A DNA stretch of 64,000 bases, from the NCBI RefSeq assembly GCF_000233695.2, contig NZ_CM001488.1, positions 2,106,403 to 2,170,402 of the forward strand, in the 5' to 3' direction. Source of the DNA: Desulfobacter postgatei 2ac9. Lineage in GTDB: Bacteria; Desulfobacterota; Desulfobacteria; Desulfobacterales; Desulfobacteraceae. Position 1 is the stretch's first letter. Each line of letters opens with the position of its first letter. Shown here piece by piece: positions 17,583 through 26,990 of the stretch. The translations under genes were made by a program, and so were the position numbers. Below the pieces are notes generated by a model. The model worked only from the letters and a program-made list of their open reading frames with translations, was not told where the DNA came from and did not search any database.

Positions 17583-18659
17583 ATGGGAAAAAAAATTAGG
17601 GTGCTGGTCGTGGATGATTCCGCGCTGGTTCGAAGCGCTCTGTCGGAGGTACTCACCTCTGATCCGGAAATTGAGATCATGGCAATGGCCCGGGATCCAA
17701 TTGCTGCAGCCTTAAAGATCCGCAATGAAGTTCCGGATGTCATTATTTTGGATGTTGAAATGCCACGCATGAACGGGATTACCTTTTTGAAAAAAATTAT
17801 GTCCCAGCATCCCATTCCTGTTATCATTTGTTCGACCCTTGCTGTCCAGGGGGGACAGATCGCATTATCCGCGTTGGAAAGTGGGGCTGTGGAGGTGATG
17901 GAAAAACCCAGCCTGGGCACAAGAATTTTTTTTGAAGAATCGAAAATCAGAATCTGTGACACGGTCAAGGCAGCGGCCATGGTCAAAATTAAGATGTGCA
18001 AATATGTGAAACCCATAAAAGTTTCTCCAAAATTGACCGCAGATGCCATTTTACCTGGCCCGTCTATCAAGGCCATGGATAAAACCACGGAAACCGTCAT
18101 TGCCGTGGGTGCTTCAACCGGTGGAACAGAAGCGTTAAGGGTCCTTTTTGAAAGTTTGCCCCGGGATTCGCCGGGTATGGTTGTGGTCCAGCATATGCCT
18201 GCCAATTTTACCAAGGCCTTTGCCGATCGTCTGGATGAAACCTGCCTGGTGTCTGTCAGGGAGGCGAAAAATAACGACACTGTTTTACGGGGCCAGGTGC
18301 TTATCGCCCCCGGCAATTATCACATGTTGCTCAAAAGAAGCGCAACCAGGTATTATGTTGAGATCCGGGAAGGCCCGCTGGTCTCCCGTCACCGTCCCTC
18401 TGTGGATGTTCTTTTTCGTTCTACTGCCCGATATGCCGGAAGAAACGCTCTGGGCGTCATCTTGACCGGGATGGGTGATGACGGGGCTAAAGGGATGTTG
18501 GAAATGAAACAGGCGGGGGCCTATAATATTGCCCAGGATAAGGCCTCCTGTGTGGTCTTTGGTATGCCCAGGGAAGCCATAAAACTGGATGCCGTACACA
18601 GCATTCTTCCACTGGATAAAATTGCAGACGCCTTACTTAAAAAGTGTCGGTCCCTTTAA
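17583..18659 (+). CDS. cheB: Chemotaxis glutamate methylesterase CheB
   Basis: A 358-aa receiver plus methylesterase/deamidase that demethylates receptors. Receiver: Asp10/Asp11 (VVDDSALVR) and acceptor Asp57 ([11 protein letters not shown]). A linker runs from about 110 to 160. The esterase triad is visible in [21 protein letters not shown] and [14 protein letters not shown] at 17583 was chosen since AAGAAGG sits correctly before it; a GTG two codons earlier is also in frame. It forms the adaptation pair with cheR. Confidence 0.94.
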   Translation: MGKKIRVLVVDDSALVRSALSEVLTSDPEIEIMAMARDPIAAALKIRNEVPDVIILDVEMPRMNGITFLKKIMSQHPIPVIICSTLAVQGGQIALSALESGAVEVMEKPSLGTRIFFEESKIRICDTVKAAAMVKIKMCKYVKPIKVSPKLTADAILPGPSIKAMDKTTETVIAVGASTGGTEALRVLFESLPRDSPGMVVVQHMPANFTKAFADRLDETCLVSVREAKNNDTVLRGQVLIAPGNYHMLLKRSATRYYVEIREGPLVSRHRPSVDVLFRSTARYAGRNALGVILTGMGDDGAKGMLEMKQAGAYNIAQDKASCVVFGMPREAIKLDAVHSILPLDKIADALLKKCRSL

Positions 18660-18663
18660 ACAG

Positions 18664-19212
18664 ATGCTAAATCGGGTTTCCATTGGCATTGGAGAATATT
18701 TTGTCACCAGCCAGGATGTCGTCATCCATACCGTACTCGGTTCATGTGTCGCGGTGTGTCTGTATGATCCGGAGAAAAAAATCGGCGGCATGAACCACAT
18801 CCTCATGCCGTCCAATCCGGATATTAATAAGTACGATGCCTCTGCCCGCTACGGCATCAATGCCATGGAGTTGTTGATCAATGCCATTATGCGGTTGGGC
18901 GGAAACCGTAAAAAAATAGTTGCCAAGACCTTTGGCGGGGCGAATCTGTTGATGGGGGTCTCCCAGGAAACTGCTGTGGGGACAAGGAATGTAGAATTTG
19001 TGGTTAATTTTCTTCGGGCGGAAAAAATTAAGATTCTGGCTCGTGATTTTGGCGGTCATGATTCACGTAAAATTTTTTTTCATATTGGCACGGGTGAAGT
19101 TTTTTTAAAGCGGGTGCCATCCATGAAATCTCTGGTGGTCGCAGAGCAGATAAAACGGAATCGGATTAAGGAACAGCTGGCTAAGCCGGGGGATATCACG
19201 CTTTTTGAATAG
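18664..19212 (+). CDS. cheD: Chemoreceptor glutamine deamidase CheD
   Basis: A 182-aa CheD. The catalytic Cys is in HTVLGSCVAVCLYD (about residue 28), the His in GGMNHILMP (about 43) and a Thr in KTFGGANLL. Start ATG at 18664 is four bases after the cheB stop; a longer frame overlaps cheB and does not look like CheD. It closes the operon and converges with the hybrid kinase gene. CheD with CheB and CheR gives a full adaptation set. Confidence 0.93.
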   Translation: MLNRVSIGIGEYFVTSQDVVIHTVLGSCVAVCLYDPEKKIGGMNHILMPSNPDINKYDASARYGINAMELLINAIMRLGGNRKKIVAKTFGGANLLMGVSQETAVGTRNVEFVVNFLRAEKIKILARDFGGHDSRKIFFHIGTGEVFLKRVPSMKSLVVAEQIKRNRIKEQLAKPGDITLFE

Positions 19213-19247
19213 CGGGTGATGTTGCCGGCAATATCTGCATACTCGGT

Positions 19248-21323
19248 TCAGGATGGATTCAGATGAGGGGTCCATTTTTTTAGTGTTGCCAAAAGATCTT
19301 CCATCATGAAAGGTTTGGTTAAAAAATCATCCATACCTGCGTCCCGGCATTTGTCCTGGTCATCCGTCATGGCATGGGCGGTGATGGCAATGATTGGGGT
19401 ATGGATGCCAAGGCTCTCTTCATATTTCCTGATCTCCCGGGTAGCCTGGTACCCGTCCATTTTCGGCATCTGGCAATCCATGAGGACGATGTCCGGTTTT
19501 AAAGAAATGAACTTATCCCTGGCATCAATACCCGTAGCTGCTATACTCACCTTGCATCCAAAGGTTTCAAGCATGGCTGAAAAAACATCCTGGTTGGTGA
19601 TATTGTCTTCGGCCACCAGCACATGAAGATTAATCTTATCCGTTTTTTGCGGCCGGGTCGCATGGTCGGCCAAAGAGACTTCCTTAACGCGTTGTTCTGC
19701 TTTTTTCAAAGGAAGAACAAGGGAAAATGTGCTTCCCTGGCCCGGTTTGCTGGTGCAACTGATGGTGCCTCCCATAAGTGATACCAAGTCCGATGAAATG
19801 GCAAGGCCAAGTCCGGTGCCTCCGTATTTGCGCGTAAAAGAGGCGTCAGCCTGGGAAAAGGGTGTAAATAAATATTTTTGTTTTTCAGGTGCGATGCCGA
19901 TACCGGTGTCTTTGATGCAGAGGCTTAAATCAACCCGGGATAGATGGTCGCCAAAATCTTGAAATTCATTCTCCTTTAGCGGGGATGTCGAGACCGTGAG
20001 GGTTACGCCGCCTTTTTCTGTAAATTTTATGGCATTGCCCACAAGATTGATCAATATCTGCCGGATCCTTGTGGGATCTCCGACCAAAAAAAGGTGTGTG
20101 CCCTTCTGAATATCAACGTTTAGATATAGGTTTTTATCTTTGGCGACAAACATCAGAAGTGTTTCAATGTCCGTTAACAGGTTGTTGAGATTAAAAGCAA
20201 TGGATTCAATTTCAAGCTTGCCGGCTTCGATTTTGGAGAAATCTAAAATGTCGTTGATGATTGAAAGCAGGGTCTGGGCTGATTTCTGAATATTGATTGC
20301 AAATCTTTCCTGTTCACCGGAAAGTTTGGACGAAAGCAGAATTTCCGTCATACCGAGAATACCGTTCATGGGCGTTCTGATTTCATGGCTCATGTTGGCA
20401 AGAAACTGGGATTTTACCAGACTGGCTTTTTCTGCTTTTTTTTGGGCCTTTTCCAGGTTCATGACCGTGGATTCAAGTTTTTCCTTGGCCTGGGTCAGGT
20501 CCAGAGTTCTTTGTTCGACCCTGGATTCAAGGCTTGCACTGTATGACTTGAGTGCATCGTCCCTGGCCTGGATCTCTTCAATCATCTGGTTAAACTGTTC
20601 CACAAGGACACCAAACTCATCATTAGTGCATTTTTTTACCCTGACCTGATAATCTTTTTTCCGGGTCACCTGTCCCATGGAATCAATGACATCAAATAAT
20701 GGCCGGGTAAAGATGGCCTGCATTTTGGAAGAGAGAATCAGGACCACTGCCAAAGAGATGATGACAATGCCTGCCACAATAAGATAATAAGCAGACAACC
20801 TTCTTTTTTGTTGCTGCATATCATCAATCAGATGAATGGCGCCTAAAAAATTGTCTTTAAAATTGACCGGCAGGATCACATGGGCATGGCCGTTTGTAAA
20901 CCTGCGGAACATTTTCTGGGCAGCAATCATTTCAATGGGGAAGATGCCTGGTTTGCATATCTGTCTGACTTCATGGATCAGCGTGTCAATGGAAATGGCA
21001 TCCCTTGAGAAATCAGCGTAAATTGCGCCATGGATGTCGTAAATGACTGCGCCGATAATGCCCTGTTTTGCAGACAGCGCCCTGAGATCCTCCAATGCGG
21101 CATTCCGGTCATTGAACATCATGGCGACCGAAGCGTTTAACGCTATAAGATCCGACATGGATACAAGTTCATCAACCAGATTGTTTTTGGCATTATAGGT
21201 TTCATAGGCCACCATGGAACCGGCCATCATAAAAAGGGCCAGCAATGACGTAAATCCAAGGGTCATGATCAGTTTTATCCTGATGGAAATGACGCTATGG
21301 TTTGATTTTTTTGGTGGGCGCAT
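19248..21323 (-). CDS. Hybrid histidine kinase (CHASE8-like sensor, HAMP, receiver)
   Basis: A 691-aa inner-membrane kinase. TM1 is about 18-38; a periplasmic CHASE8-like region runs 40-175 (LNASVAMMFNDRNAALEDLRAL); TM2 is about 178-198; then HAMP. HisKA has His313 (MSHEIRTPMNGILG), the ATPase has GTGLGLAIS, and a C-terminal receiver has the acceptor in VLMDCQMPKMDGYQATREIR (about 610). There is no separate output gene, so phosphate probably moves to a distant partner. Its ATG touches the stop of the YfiR-like gene, so it is the last gene of a receptor-YfiR-kinase operon. Confidence 0.93.
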   Translation of the reverse strand: MRPPKKSNHSVISIRIKLIMTLGFTSLLALFMMAGSMVAYETYNAKNNLVDELVSMSDLIALNASVAMMFNDRNAALEDLRALSAKQGIIGAVIYDIHGAIYADFSRDAISIDTLIHEVRQICKPGIFPIEMIAAQKMFRRFTNGHAHVILPVNFKDNFLGAIHLIDDMQQQKRRLSAYYLIVAGIVIISLAVVLILSSKMQAIFTRPLFDVIDSMGQVTRKKDYQVRVKKCTNDEFGVLVEQFNQMIEEIQARDDALKSYSASLESRVEQRTLDLTQAKEKLESTVMNLEKAQKKAEKASLVKSQFLANMSHEIRTPMNGILGMTEILLSSKLSGEQERFAINIQKSAQTLLSIINDILDFSKIEAGKLEIESIAFNLNNLLTDIETLLMFVAKDKNLYLNVDIQKGTHLFLVGDPTRIRQILINLVGNAIKFTEKGGVTLTVSTSPLKENEFQDFGDHLSRVDLSLCIKDTGIGIAPEKQKYLFTPFSQADASFTRKYGGTGLGLAISSDLVSLMGGTISCTSKPGQGSTFSLVLPLKKAEQRVKEVSLADHATRPQKTDKINLHVLVAEDNITNQDVFSAMLETFGCKVSIAATGIDARDKFISLKPDIVLMDCQMPKMDGYQATREIRKYEESLGIHTPIIAITAHAMTDDQDKCRDAGMDDFLTKPFMMEDLLATLKKWTPHLNPS

Positions 21324-21928
21324 TATTTTTCATCTACGATGACAGCCAGTTTAAGCAGCCTGGAGCTGAATTTGAGCTGGTGTGCCTCGGCCTTTTTAAT
21401 GTTAACTTCAAAATGGAGATAATCATCTCTGGTGAAGAATTGAATGATTCCGCCGGTCCGGCTGAAATTTTTAACTTCACCAATAGTGAGAACCGGTCTG
21501 TCTCCAATACTGTTTAAAATTTGCAGGGTCTGCTCCAAAGGGGTATGCCTGCTGATAAAGACAACCTGACTGTCTGCCAGCATTTTTTTATAATCGTTGC
21601 CTTTGGGGTCAGGATACCGGATGGATATGACGCGCCCGGTACTGATTTTTCCGTCAATGGTCTGGAAGCTCTCTTTAAGAAGATCTTCATTGCCGAACAC
21701 CGATATTTTAAAGGGTTCCATTTCACTGTCAAATGCAGTTTTGGGCCATTGAATAAGTTTGGTGAAATTGTAAACAAAGGCTGCTTTGACCTTATATTCT
21801 TCAAGATTTTGTGACTGGAGTGTCCCTATGGCAATACTACATAGCAAAAACTGGCAGATACAGACCGGGATAAATATTTTTATCCCGGTATTTTTTAAAC
21901 GTTGCATCTGTCTTGTTTTTATTGCCAT
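21323..21928 (-). CDS. YfiR-family periplasmic protein (DUF4154)
   Basis: A 201-aa protein with an N-terminal hydrophobic export segment (about 14-32) and the YfiR/DUF4154 core: EYKVKAAFVYNFTKLIQWP, a central VVFISRHTP strand, PVLTIGEVKNFSRTGGIIQFF and a C-terminal LKFSSRLLKLA. YfiR-type proteins sit in the periplasm and restrain a membrane signalling protein. Here the gene lies between a TonB-dependent receptor gene and a hybrid kinase gene, with junctions of 18 bases and a stop-start contact, so it most likely passes receptor state to the kinase. Confidence 0.9.
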   Translation of the reverse strand: MAIKTRQMQRLKNTGIKIFIPVCICQFLLCSIAIGTLQSQNLEEYKVKAAFVYNFTKLIQWPKTAFDSEMEPFKISVFGNEDLLKESFQTIDGKISTGRVISIRYPDPKGNDYKKMLADSQVVFISRHTPLEQTLQILNSIGDRPVLTIGEVKNFSRTGGIIQFFTRDDYLHFEVNIKKAEAHQLKFSSRLLKLAVIVDEK

Positions 21929-21946
21929 GGGGAATAGTGCATATCT

Positions 21947-23965
21947 TTAGAATTTATAGGTCAGTCCGGCATAGGCGCTGCGGGGGACTTCCACAGGATA
22001 ACTGAATGCTTCCTGGACAAATTCAAGGTGGCTCTCCCGGAGCAGATTCTGCCCGGTCAGGAAAAATTCCAGATCCGGCCGGATCTTCCATCCCAGGCGA
22101 AGGTCCAGGGTTGCATAATCGTCAATTTCATAGATGGCAGTATTAGAAAATGCGCAAACTGCGTTTGTTTTGCCCACATATCTAAACCAGGCGTCCAAGG
22201 TCAGGTTTTCCGTCAAATCAAACCGACCTCTCAAGGATACCTGATGTTTTGTAAATCCAAAGTCGATTTCATAATCCTGATCATTGTCATAATCATGGTA
22301 TGTCAGTGAATAAGCCAAGGTCCATTTGATTTGCTTGCTTGTCGCCAGATCCACTGAAATTTCTGTCCCCCAGGAGCGGGTATTTGACATGTTGCTCAGC
22401 ACAATGTCTTGGATAAGTATTTGGTTCTCGGCGTCAACGTAGGGAGAATTTTGTGGGGTATAAATTCTTAAATTTTGATAATCGTTGAAGAAAAGCGCCA
22501 GGTCAATGGAGAGGCTTTGTTGGGGAATAAAGCGGTATCCCGCTTCCCAGGCCCACAGTATTTCGGCTGTTTGATCCTCATTGTTTACGAATCTGCTATA
22601 CAACGGGCCGTAGGCGGTATCCATTCCGGAGAGGTAGATCACGGCATCGGCCTCGACCCGGGAGGGAATCCGGGTGGCCCGGGAAATGGCGGCCCATAAC
22701 CTGTGGTGTTCGCTGGGGGCCCACAACAGACTTGTGGATGGCTGAATTTCAAGGCCGGTATAATCATTGTGCTCAAACTTTGAACCAATGGTGAGTTTAA
22801 TTTTGTCCTCAAGTAAAGATATTTCGTCCTGGATAAAGGTCGAGTACAGAAGCTCAGTTGTACTGACTGGATCCATAAATGCAACCTTTGAGCCTGAATA
22901 ATCATCAGATGAATGGCGCAGCCTAAGTCCCCAGATGATATCGTTCCCGAATCCCAGCCCGAAGCGGTGCTGAAACTCCACATCAACGTTGTGCCGGTCT
23001 TCGTTGAGGATATCCTCGGAACGATGCATGGCATCGTAATACATCTTCGCAGACATTTCCGATGTTCCGGAAAGGATTTTTGTCCATTGGCCCATGATGT
23101 TGCCCCCGGACACATCGCTTTTTACCGGAAATTCATCCATGTATGGTGACGTCTGACTGTAAAGATAAAGATCCTGGTGGATATGGCCATCGTAGAGATC
23201 CCCCTGGAGGGTGAAATTGTCGGTCAGAGAGAGCTGGCCATCCATGCGGAAGCCGGCCTGATTGATCTGCCAGTCGTCACCTGCATCTTCTCCGGAAAGA
23301 CGATCAAATTCATCCCTGGCCCTGTGTTTGGCATAAATCCGCCAGAATTTGTCTTTAGCCATGGTACCGCCATATCTTGCTGCCACCATGTTTTTTTCAA
23401 CTGATCCGGCAGATGCTTGTACAAAACCGCCCTGGGTATCATTGGCCCGCCTGGTGATAATATTGATCACCCCATTGACTGCATTGGATCCCCAGATGGT
23501 GGCACCGGGACCGCGGATCACCTCAATACGGTCCACATCCTCAAGAAGCACATCTGTTACTTCCCAATAAACGCCTGAAAAGCTTGGTGTATACACACTG
23601 CGCCCATCAACAAGAACTTGAAGACTTGGGGAGAACCGGCTGTTAAATCCCCTGCAGTTTATTGCCCATTTGTTGGCGTCAATGCGTGCCACATTCACGC
23701 CGGGAGCCATGCGCAGGGCATCAGGAATACTGGTGACACCGGAACGCCTGATATCCTCCCGGGTGATTACGAAAACCGCGGCCGCACTGTCAGACAGTCG
23801 CTGTTTTTTTTTATTCACGGAAGTAACTTTGATCTCCATGAGTTCTTCAATGGAAAATTCAGTCAGATCCTGATCCTGTGCTGCCGGGCCTCTGGTCGGT
23901 AAAAAAAATAACAGACACGGAAGAAGCAGCAGCAGAATTATTTTTTTCTGGAAATCGTGTGACAC
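21947..23965 (-). CDS. TonB-dependent outer-membrane receptor
   Basis: About 672 aa. A signal peptide (KKIILLLLLPCLLFFLPTRG) is followed by a short segment (DLTEFSIEELMEIKVTSV) typical of receptors paired with YfiR-like proteins. The plug domain has DSAAAVFVITREDIRRSG, VLVDGRSVYTP and RIEVIRGPGATIWGSNAVNGVINIITR. The beta-barrel ends ...VPRSAYAGLTYKF with the terminal aromatic. GTG at 23965 was chosen as start because AAAGGA lies five bases before it; a TTG at 24001 would add 12 residues. The substrate cannot be read from the sequence; with the neighbours it may sense rather than only transport. Confidence 0.93.
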   Translation of the reverse strand: MSHDFQKKIILLLLLPCLLFFLPTRGPAAQDQDLTEFSIEELMEIKVTSVNKKKQRLSDSAAAVFVITREDIRRSGVTSIPDALRMAPGVNVARIDANKWAINCRGFNSRFSPSLQVLVDGRSVYTPSFSGVYWEVTDVLLEDVDRIEVIRGPGATIWGSNAVNGVINIITRRANDTQGGFVQASAGSVEKNMVAARYGGTMAKDKFWRIYAKHRARDEFDRLSGEDAGDDWQINQAGFRMDGQLSLTDNFTLQGDLYDGHIHQDLYLYSQTSPYMDEFPVKSDVSGGNIMGQWTKILSGTSEMSAKMYYDAMHRSEDILNEDRHNVDVEFQHRFGLGFGNDIIWGLRLRHSSDDYSGSKVAFMDPVSTTELLYSTFIQDEISLLEDKIKLTIGSKFEHNDYTGLEIQPSTSLLWAPSEHHRLWAAISRATRIPSRVEADAVIYLSGMDTAYGPLYSRFVNNEDQTAEILWAWEAGYRFIPQQSLSIDLALFFNDYQNLRIYTPQNSPYVDAENQILIQDIVLSNMSNTRSWGTEISVDLATSKQIKWTLAYSLTYHDYDNDQDYEIDFGFTKHQVSLRGRFDLTENLTLDAWFRYVGKTNAVCAFSNTAIYEIDDYATLDLRLGWKIRPDLEFFLTGQNLLRESHLEFVQEAFSYPVEVPRSAYAGLTYKF

Positions 23966-24060
23966 CTGGATCCTTTGTTGGGGATTAGGAAACTTTAACA
24001 AAATATACCTGATATTTAATGTTAAATCGCTTTATTGTCAATCAATTCCGGGCGGTTCAT

Positions 24061-24147
24061 CTATGATGACAGCTTTTCAAGAAGGGTTTGGTAAGCGTTG
24101 CTCAATTCCACAAACCTGTCGTGGCTGCCGCCAGGATATAGGTGGTT
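24061..24147 (-). pseudogene. Possible J-domain (DnaJ-like) 3' remnant
   Basis: On the minus strand, 28 codons before a TAG read like the end of a J domain: a GGSHDRFVELSNAYQTLLEKL segment corresponds to helix III/IV. The HPD tripeptide expected just before it is missing (HLYPGGS). It has no start and lies just downstream of the DUF362 gene. This is a short match and could be chance. Confidence 0.3.
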
Positions 24148-24181
24148 TGTCTCTCTTTTTTTACTTTTGCAAGGTACATGG

Positions 24182-25327
24182 CTAACCGTGTTCCCCTGGA
24201 TTTTTATATGCCAGGGTCTCCAGTTTGATCAGGTTGTAAAGTCTTGTTCCAAGACCGATCTCCTGGGCATACGCAAGCTGGTGCTCCCAGTCCACGTGTG
24301 GGTAAAGTCCTTTGAACTTGTCCTCCCCCGGGGCCAGGTGGGTGGTCAACACCGAAGATGCAAGGCCCTGGGCCTGGTTGACAAGGTCTGCACTGGCCTG
24401 GTCAATGGCTACGGGATCCCGGGATGCCACCACACCGATATCGTTGCAGATGGGGGATTCGGCATAGGGCAGACAGTCACATTTGGGGGAGATATTGGTG
24501 ATGAAGTTCACAAACAGACATTTGTCAGTTTTATTTTTAAGCACACCGGCGGTATATTCCATCATTTTTTCTAGAAATACGGGGATATCCTGGTTCCAGT
24601 TGATGTTGATGGACTGGGTGGGGCAGCGCACAATGCATTCTGCACATCCGATACAAGCCGCTTTATTCATATATGCCTTTTTGTTTTCAATGGTTATGGC
24701 CAGCCCCGGGCAGTGCCGGGCACACAAGCCGCAGCCGATGCAGGTTTTTCGTTTGATTTTGGGACTTACATTAGAATGCTGGTCCAGTTTTCCCCGGCGG
24801 GATGCACACCCCATTCCCAGATTTTTAAGGGTGCCTCCGAATCCGGCCAGCTCATGTCCCTTGAAATGGGCCAGCGCCACGATAGCGTTGGCATTGATAA
24901 TTTCAGAGCCGATAAACACTTCCCTGTTGTGTTTGAGATCTACCTGGACCGCTGTCTCGCTTTTTCCGAACAGGCCGTCGGCAATGATCAAGGGGGCGGC
25001 ATCCATGGATGAATAGGAAAATCCGTTTTCCACAGCGGTTTTGATATGGGACACCGCATCAGACCGGGTTCCCACATAAAGGGTATTGGCATCGGTCAGA
25101 AAAGGTGTGGCCTTTGTTTTTCTGATGGCCCGGATAATTTTCCGGATAAGAACAGGTCGGATGTAGGCCGTATTTCCCTGTTCACCGAAATGCACCTTTA
25201 CGGCGGTCAGATCGTTTTTGTCCAGGACAGCGTGAAGTCCTGCCGTGGTTACCAGGCGCTCCAGCTTGGCGGGCAGGTTTTCCCTTGATGTGGCGGTCAT
25301 GTCCATGAAAAATACATCAGCACCCAT
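24182..25327 (-). CDS. DUF362 protein with two [4Fe-4S] ferredoxin motifs
   Basis: A 381-aa DUF362-family iron-sulfur protein. The N-terminal half has the family's TAVKVHFGEQGNTAYIRP and TDANTLYVGTRSDAVSH blocks, and AHFKGHELAGFGGTLKNLGMG in the middle. Two Fe-S motifs lie near residue 200-240: CIGCGLCARHCPG and CIGCAECIVRCPT. The C-terminal part has DIGVVASRDPVAIDQASADLV. The family's function is poorly known; a redox role is inferred. ATG at 25327 was chosen because AAAGGA precedes it; a frame extending to 25387 lacks such a site. It stands alone between operons. Confidence 0.9.
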   Translation of the reverse strand: MGADVFFMDMTATSRENLPAKLERLVTTAGLHAVLDKNDLTAVKVHFGEQGNTAYIRPVLIRKIIRAIRKTKATPFLTDANTLYVGTRSDAVSHIKTAVENGFSYSSMDAAPLIIADGLFGKSETAVQVDLKHNREVFIGSEIINANAIVALAHFKGHELAGFGGTLKNLGMGCASRRGKLDQHSNVSPKIKRKTCIGCGLCARHCPGLAITIENKKAYMNKAACIGCAECIVRCPTQSININWNQDIPVFLEKMMEYTAGVLKNKTDKCLFVNFITNISPKCDCLPYAESPICNDIGVVASRDPVAIDQASADLVNQAQGLASSVLTTHLAPGEDKFKGLYPHVDWEHQLAYAQEIGLGTRLYNLIKLETLAYKNPGEHG

Positions 25328-25528
25328 TAAACTTTCCTTTTTGCATTGTTCCGAGTCCCTGTTTTTATAAAATAGAGCATCCGTCATGGAAATTCAATAC
25401 AGGTAAATGTGTTGACTGCTTTTGGTATCGGTTTTGCTTAAGCTTTCTAAGCGTACTTGTCCCAGTCGGGATTTGACTTGATTGTTCCGGCATGATAAAA
25501 AACTTTCACCTATGTAAACGGTAACACT

Positions 25529-26968
25529 ATGTCCATAACACCAGCTATCTCAAAAAAACTTTTTATTTTCCTCTTTTTTTTCATATTTATATTTTATGGA
25601 ACAGTATATGGCTTGTTTATAAAAGTTCGGGAAATGTCCGATACCTCTGCCCGGATTGTCGGCATCAGCAACCGGATTGCGGTATTGTCCAATGATCTTA
25701 AAAACAGCCTTCTTGATATGGACGTAAATATCAAGAAGTTGAAACTGTTGAAAAAAGATGTTTATTTTGACTATTTTGGAACAGCCCGGGGCAATTATCA
25801 AAAGGTGCTTGTCGAGATCATTGACCTGGACAGAAGGCGGGGAACACCTGCAGGATACTGGTGTAATATTGACCGGACCTTTGGTGGCTATATTCATGCG
25901 GATGTATCCAAGGGACAATCCGTGAATGAGGGTTATACCTGGATTGCTGACGATGTGATGGACCAGTGGATGACCAGCATTGCAGCGGCCAGAAAGGACA
26001 ATGAAGACAGAATTGAGCAGGCGCTGATCCTGATCAACCGTTTAAGTCGCCAGGTGATGAGAAATTGCATGATCGGGTTCGGTATTTCAATATTGGTGGG
26101 CATTATGGGCGTCTGGTTTATTTCCAGGTCCATCATTGTTCCCTTGAATAAATTGAAATCCGGGCTTAAACGGGTTTCTGATGATAATTACACCTATGAG
26201 ATGGATATTGCCTCCAAAGACGAATTCGGGGAACTGGCTGCTGCGTTCAATGATATGAACCGTCAGCTTAAAGCAGATGACGAGATCCGTTCTGATTTCA
26301 TTGCCACCTTAAGCCATGAAATCAGAAGCCCCTTGTCTTCCATCCGTGAATCTGTGAATATGCTGACCGAAGAGGTTCTTGGGCCGGTAAACGATAAACA
26401 GAAAAAATTTTTAACCATTGCCGCTAATGAAATTGCCAGGATTACAAGCCTTTTAAACCACCTGCTGGATACGTCCATTCTGGTTTCCGGGATTAATAAA
26501 AGACAGGTTGCGCCCTTTGATCCCAACCAACTTGTGCAATCGGCTATTTTGAGTATTACGCCCGGGGCCAAGGCCCGGGGGATACGTACGGAATTTAAGC
26601 CCCTTGAACAGGCGCCCATGGTTAAAGGCAATGACAAGGAAATAATGCAGGTGATAATAAATATTTTGGATAATGCGCTTAAATTTTCACCGAACAACAG
26701 CCGGGTGGATGTCCGTTTGACCCGGGGGCCTGGAAAACATTTTCTGACATGCAATATCAGTGATGAAGGACCGGGTATTCCCGAAGATAAACAAAGTTTG
26801 ATTTTTAAAAAATATTACCGGGCCAGGGAGGTACGCAAGCACATGGACGGGGTAGGACTGGGTTTGAATATTGCCCGGCGGATCGTCCAGGAAAATGGCG
26901 GAGAAATTTTTGTGGAGAATAAACCGGATAAAGGGTGTACTTTTTCCTTTACGTTGCCGGTAGTTTAA
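25529..26968 (+). CDS. Sensor histidine kinase, GlrK/QseE-like
   Basis: A 479-aa membrane kinase. TM1 is about 10-31; there is a periplasmic helical sensor of about 145 residues; TM2 is about 180-200; then HAMP. HisKA has His263 (LSHEIRSPLSSIRESVNM), and the ATPase has NILDNALKFSP, DEGPGIP and DGVGLGLNIA. The sequence around the His (RSPLSSIRESVNMLTEEVLG) and the gene order kinase, lipoprotein, sigma54 regulator resemble the GlrK-QseG-GlrR system of enterobacteria. That assignment is by resemblance and context. Confidence 0.88.
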   Translation: MSITPAISKKLFIFLFFFIFIFYGTVYGLFIKVREMSDTSARIVGISNRIAVLSNDLKNSLLDMDVNIKKLKLLKKDVYFDYFGTARGNYQKVLVEIIDLDRRRGTPAGYWCNIDRTFGGYIHADVSKGQSVNEGYTWIADDVMDQWMTSIAAARKDNEDRIEQALILINRLSRQVMRNCMIGFGISILVGIMGVWFISRSIIVPLNKLKSGLKRVSDDNYTYEMDIASKDEFGELAAAFNDMNRQLKADDEIRSDFIATLSHEIRSPLSSIRESVNMLTEEVLGPVNDKQKKFLTIAANEIARITSLLNHLLDTSILVSGINKRQVAPFDPNQLVQSAILSITPGAKARGIRTEFKPLEQAPMVKGNDKEIMQVIINILDNALKFSPNNSRVDVRLTRGPGKHFLTCNISDEGPGIPEDKQSLIFKKYYRAREVRKHMDGVGLGLNIARRIVQENGGEIFVENKPDKGCTFSFTLPVV

Positions 26969-26990
26969 TAGATCAATTTTAAGGAATTTT

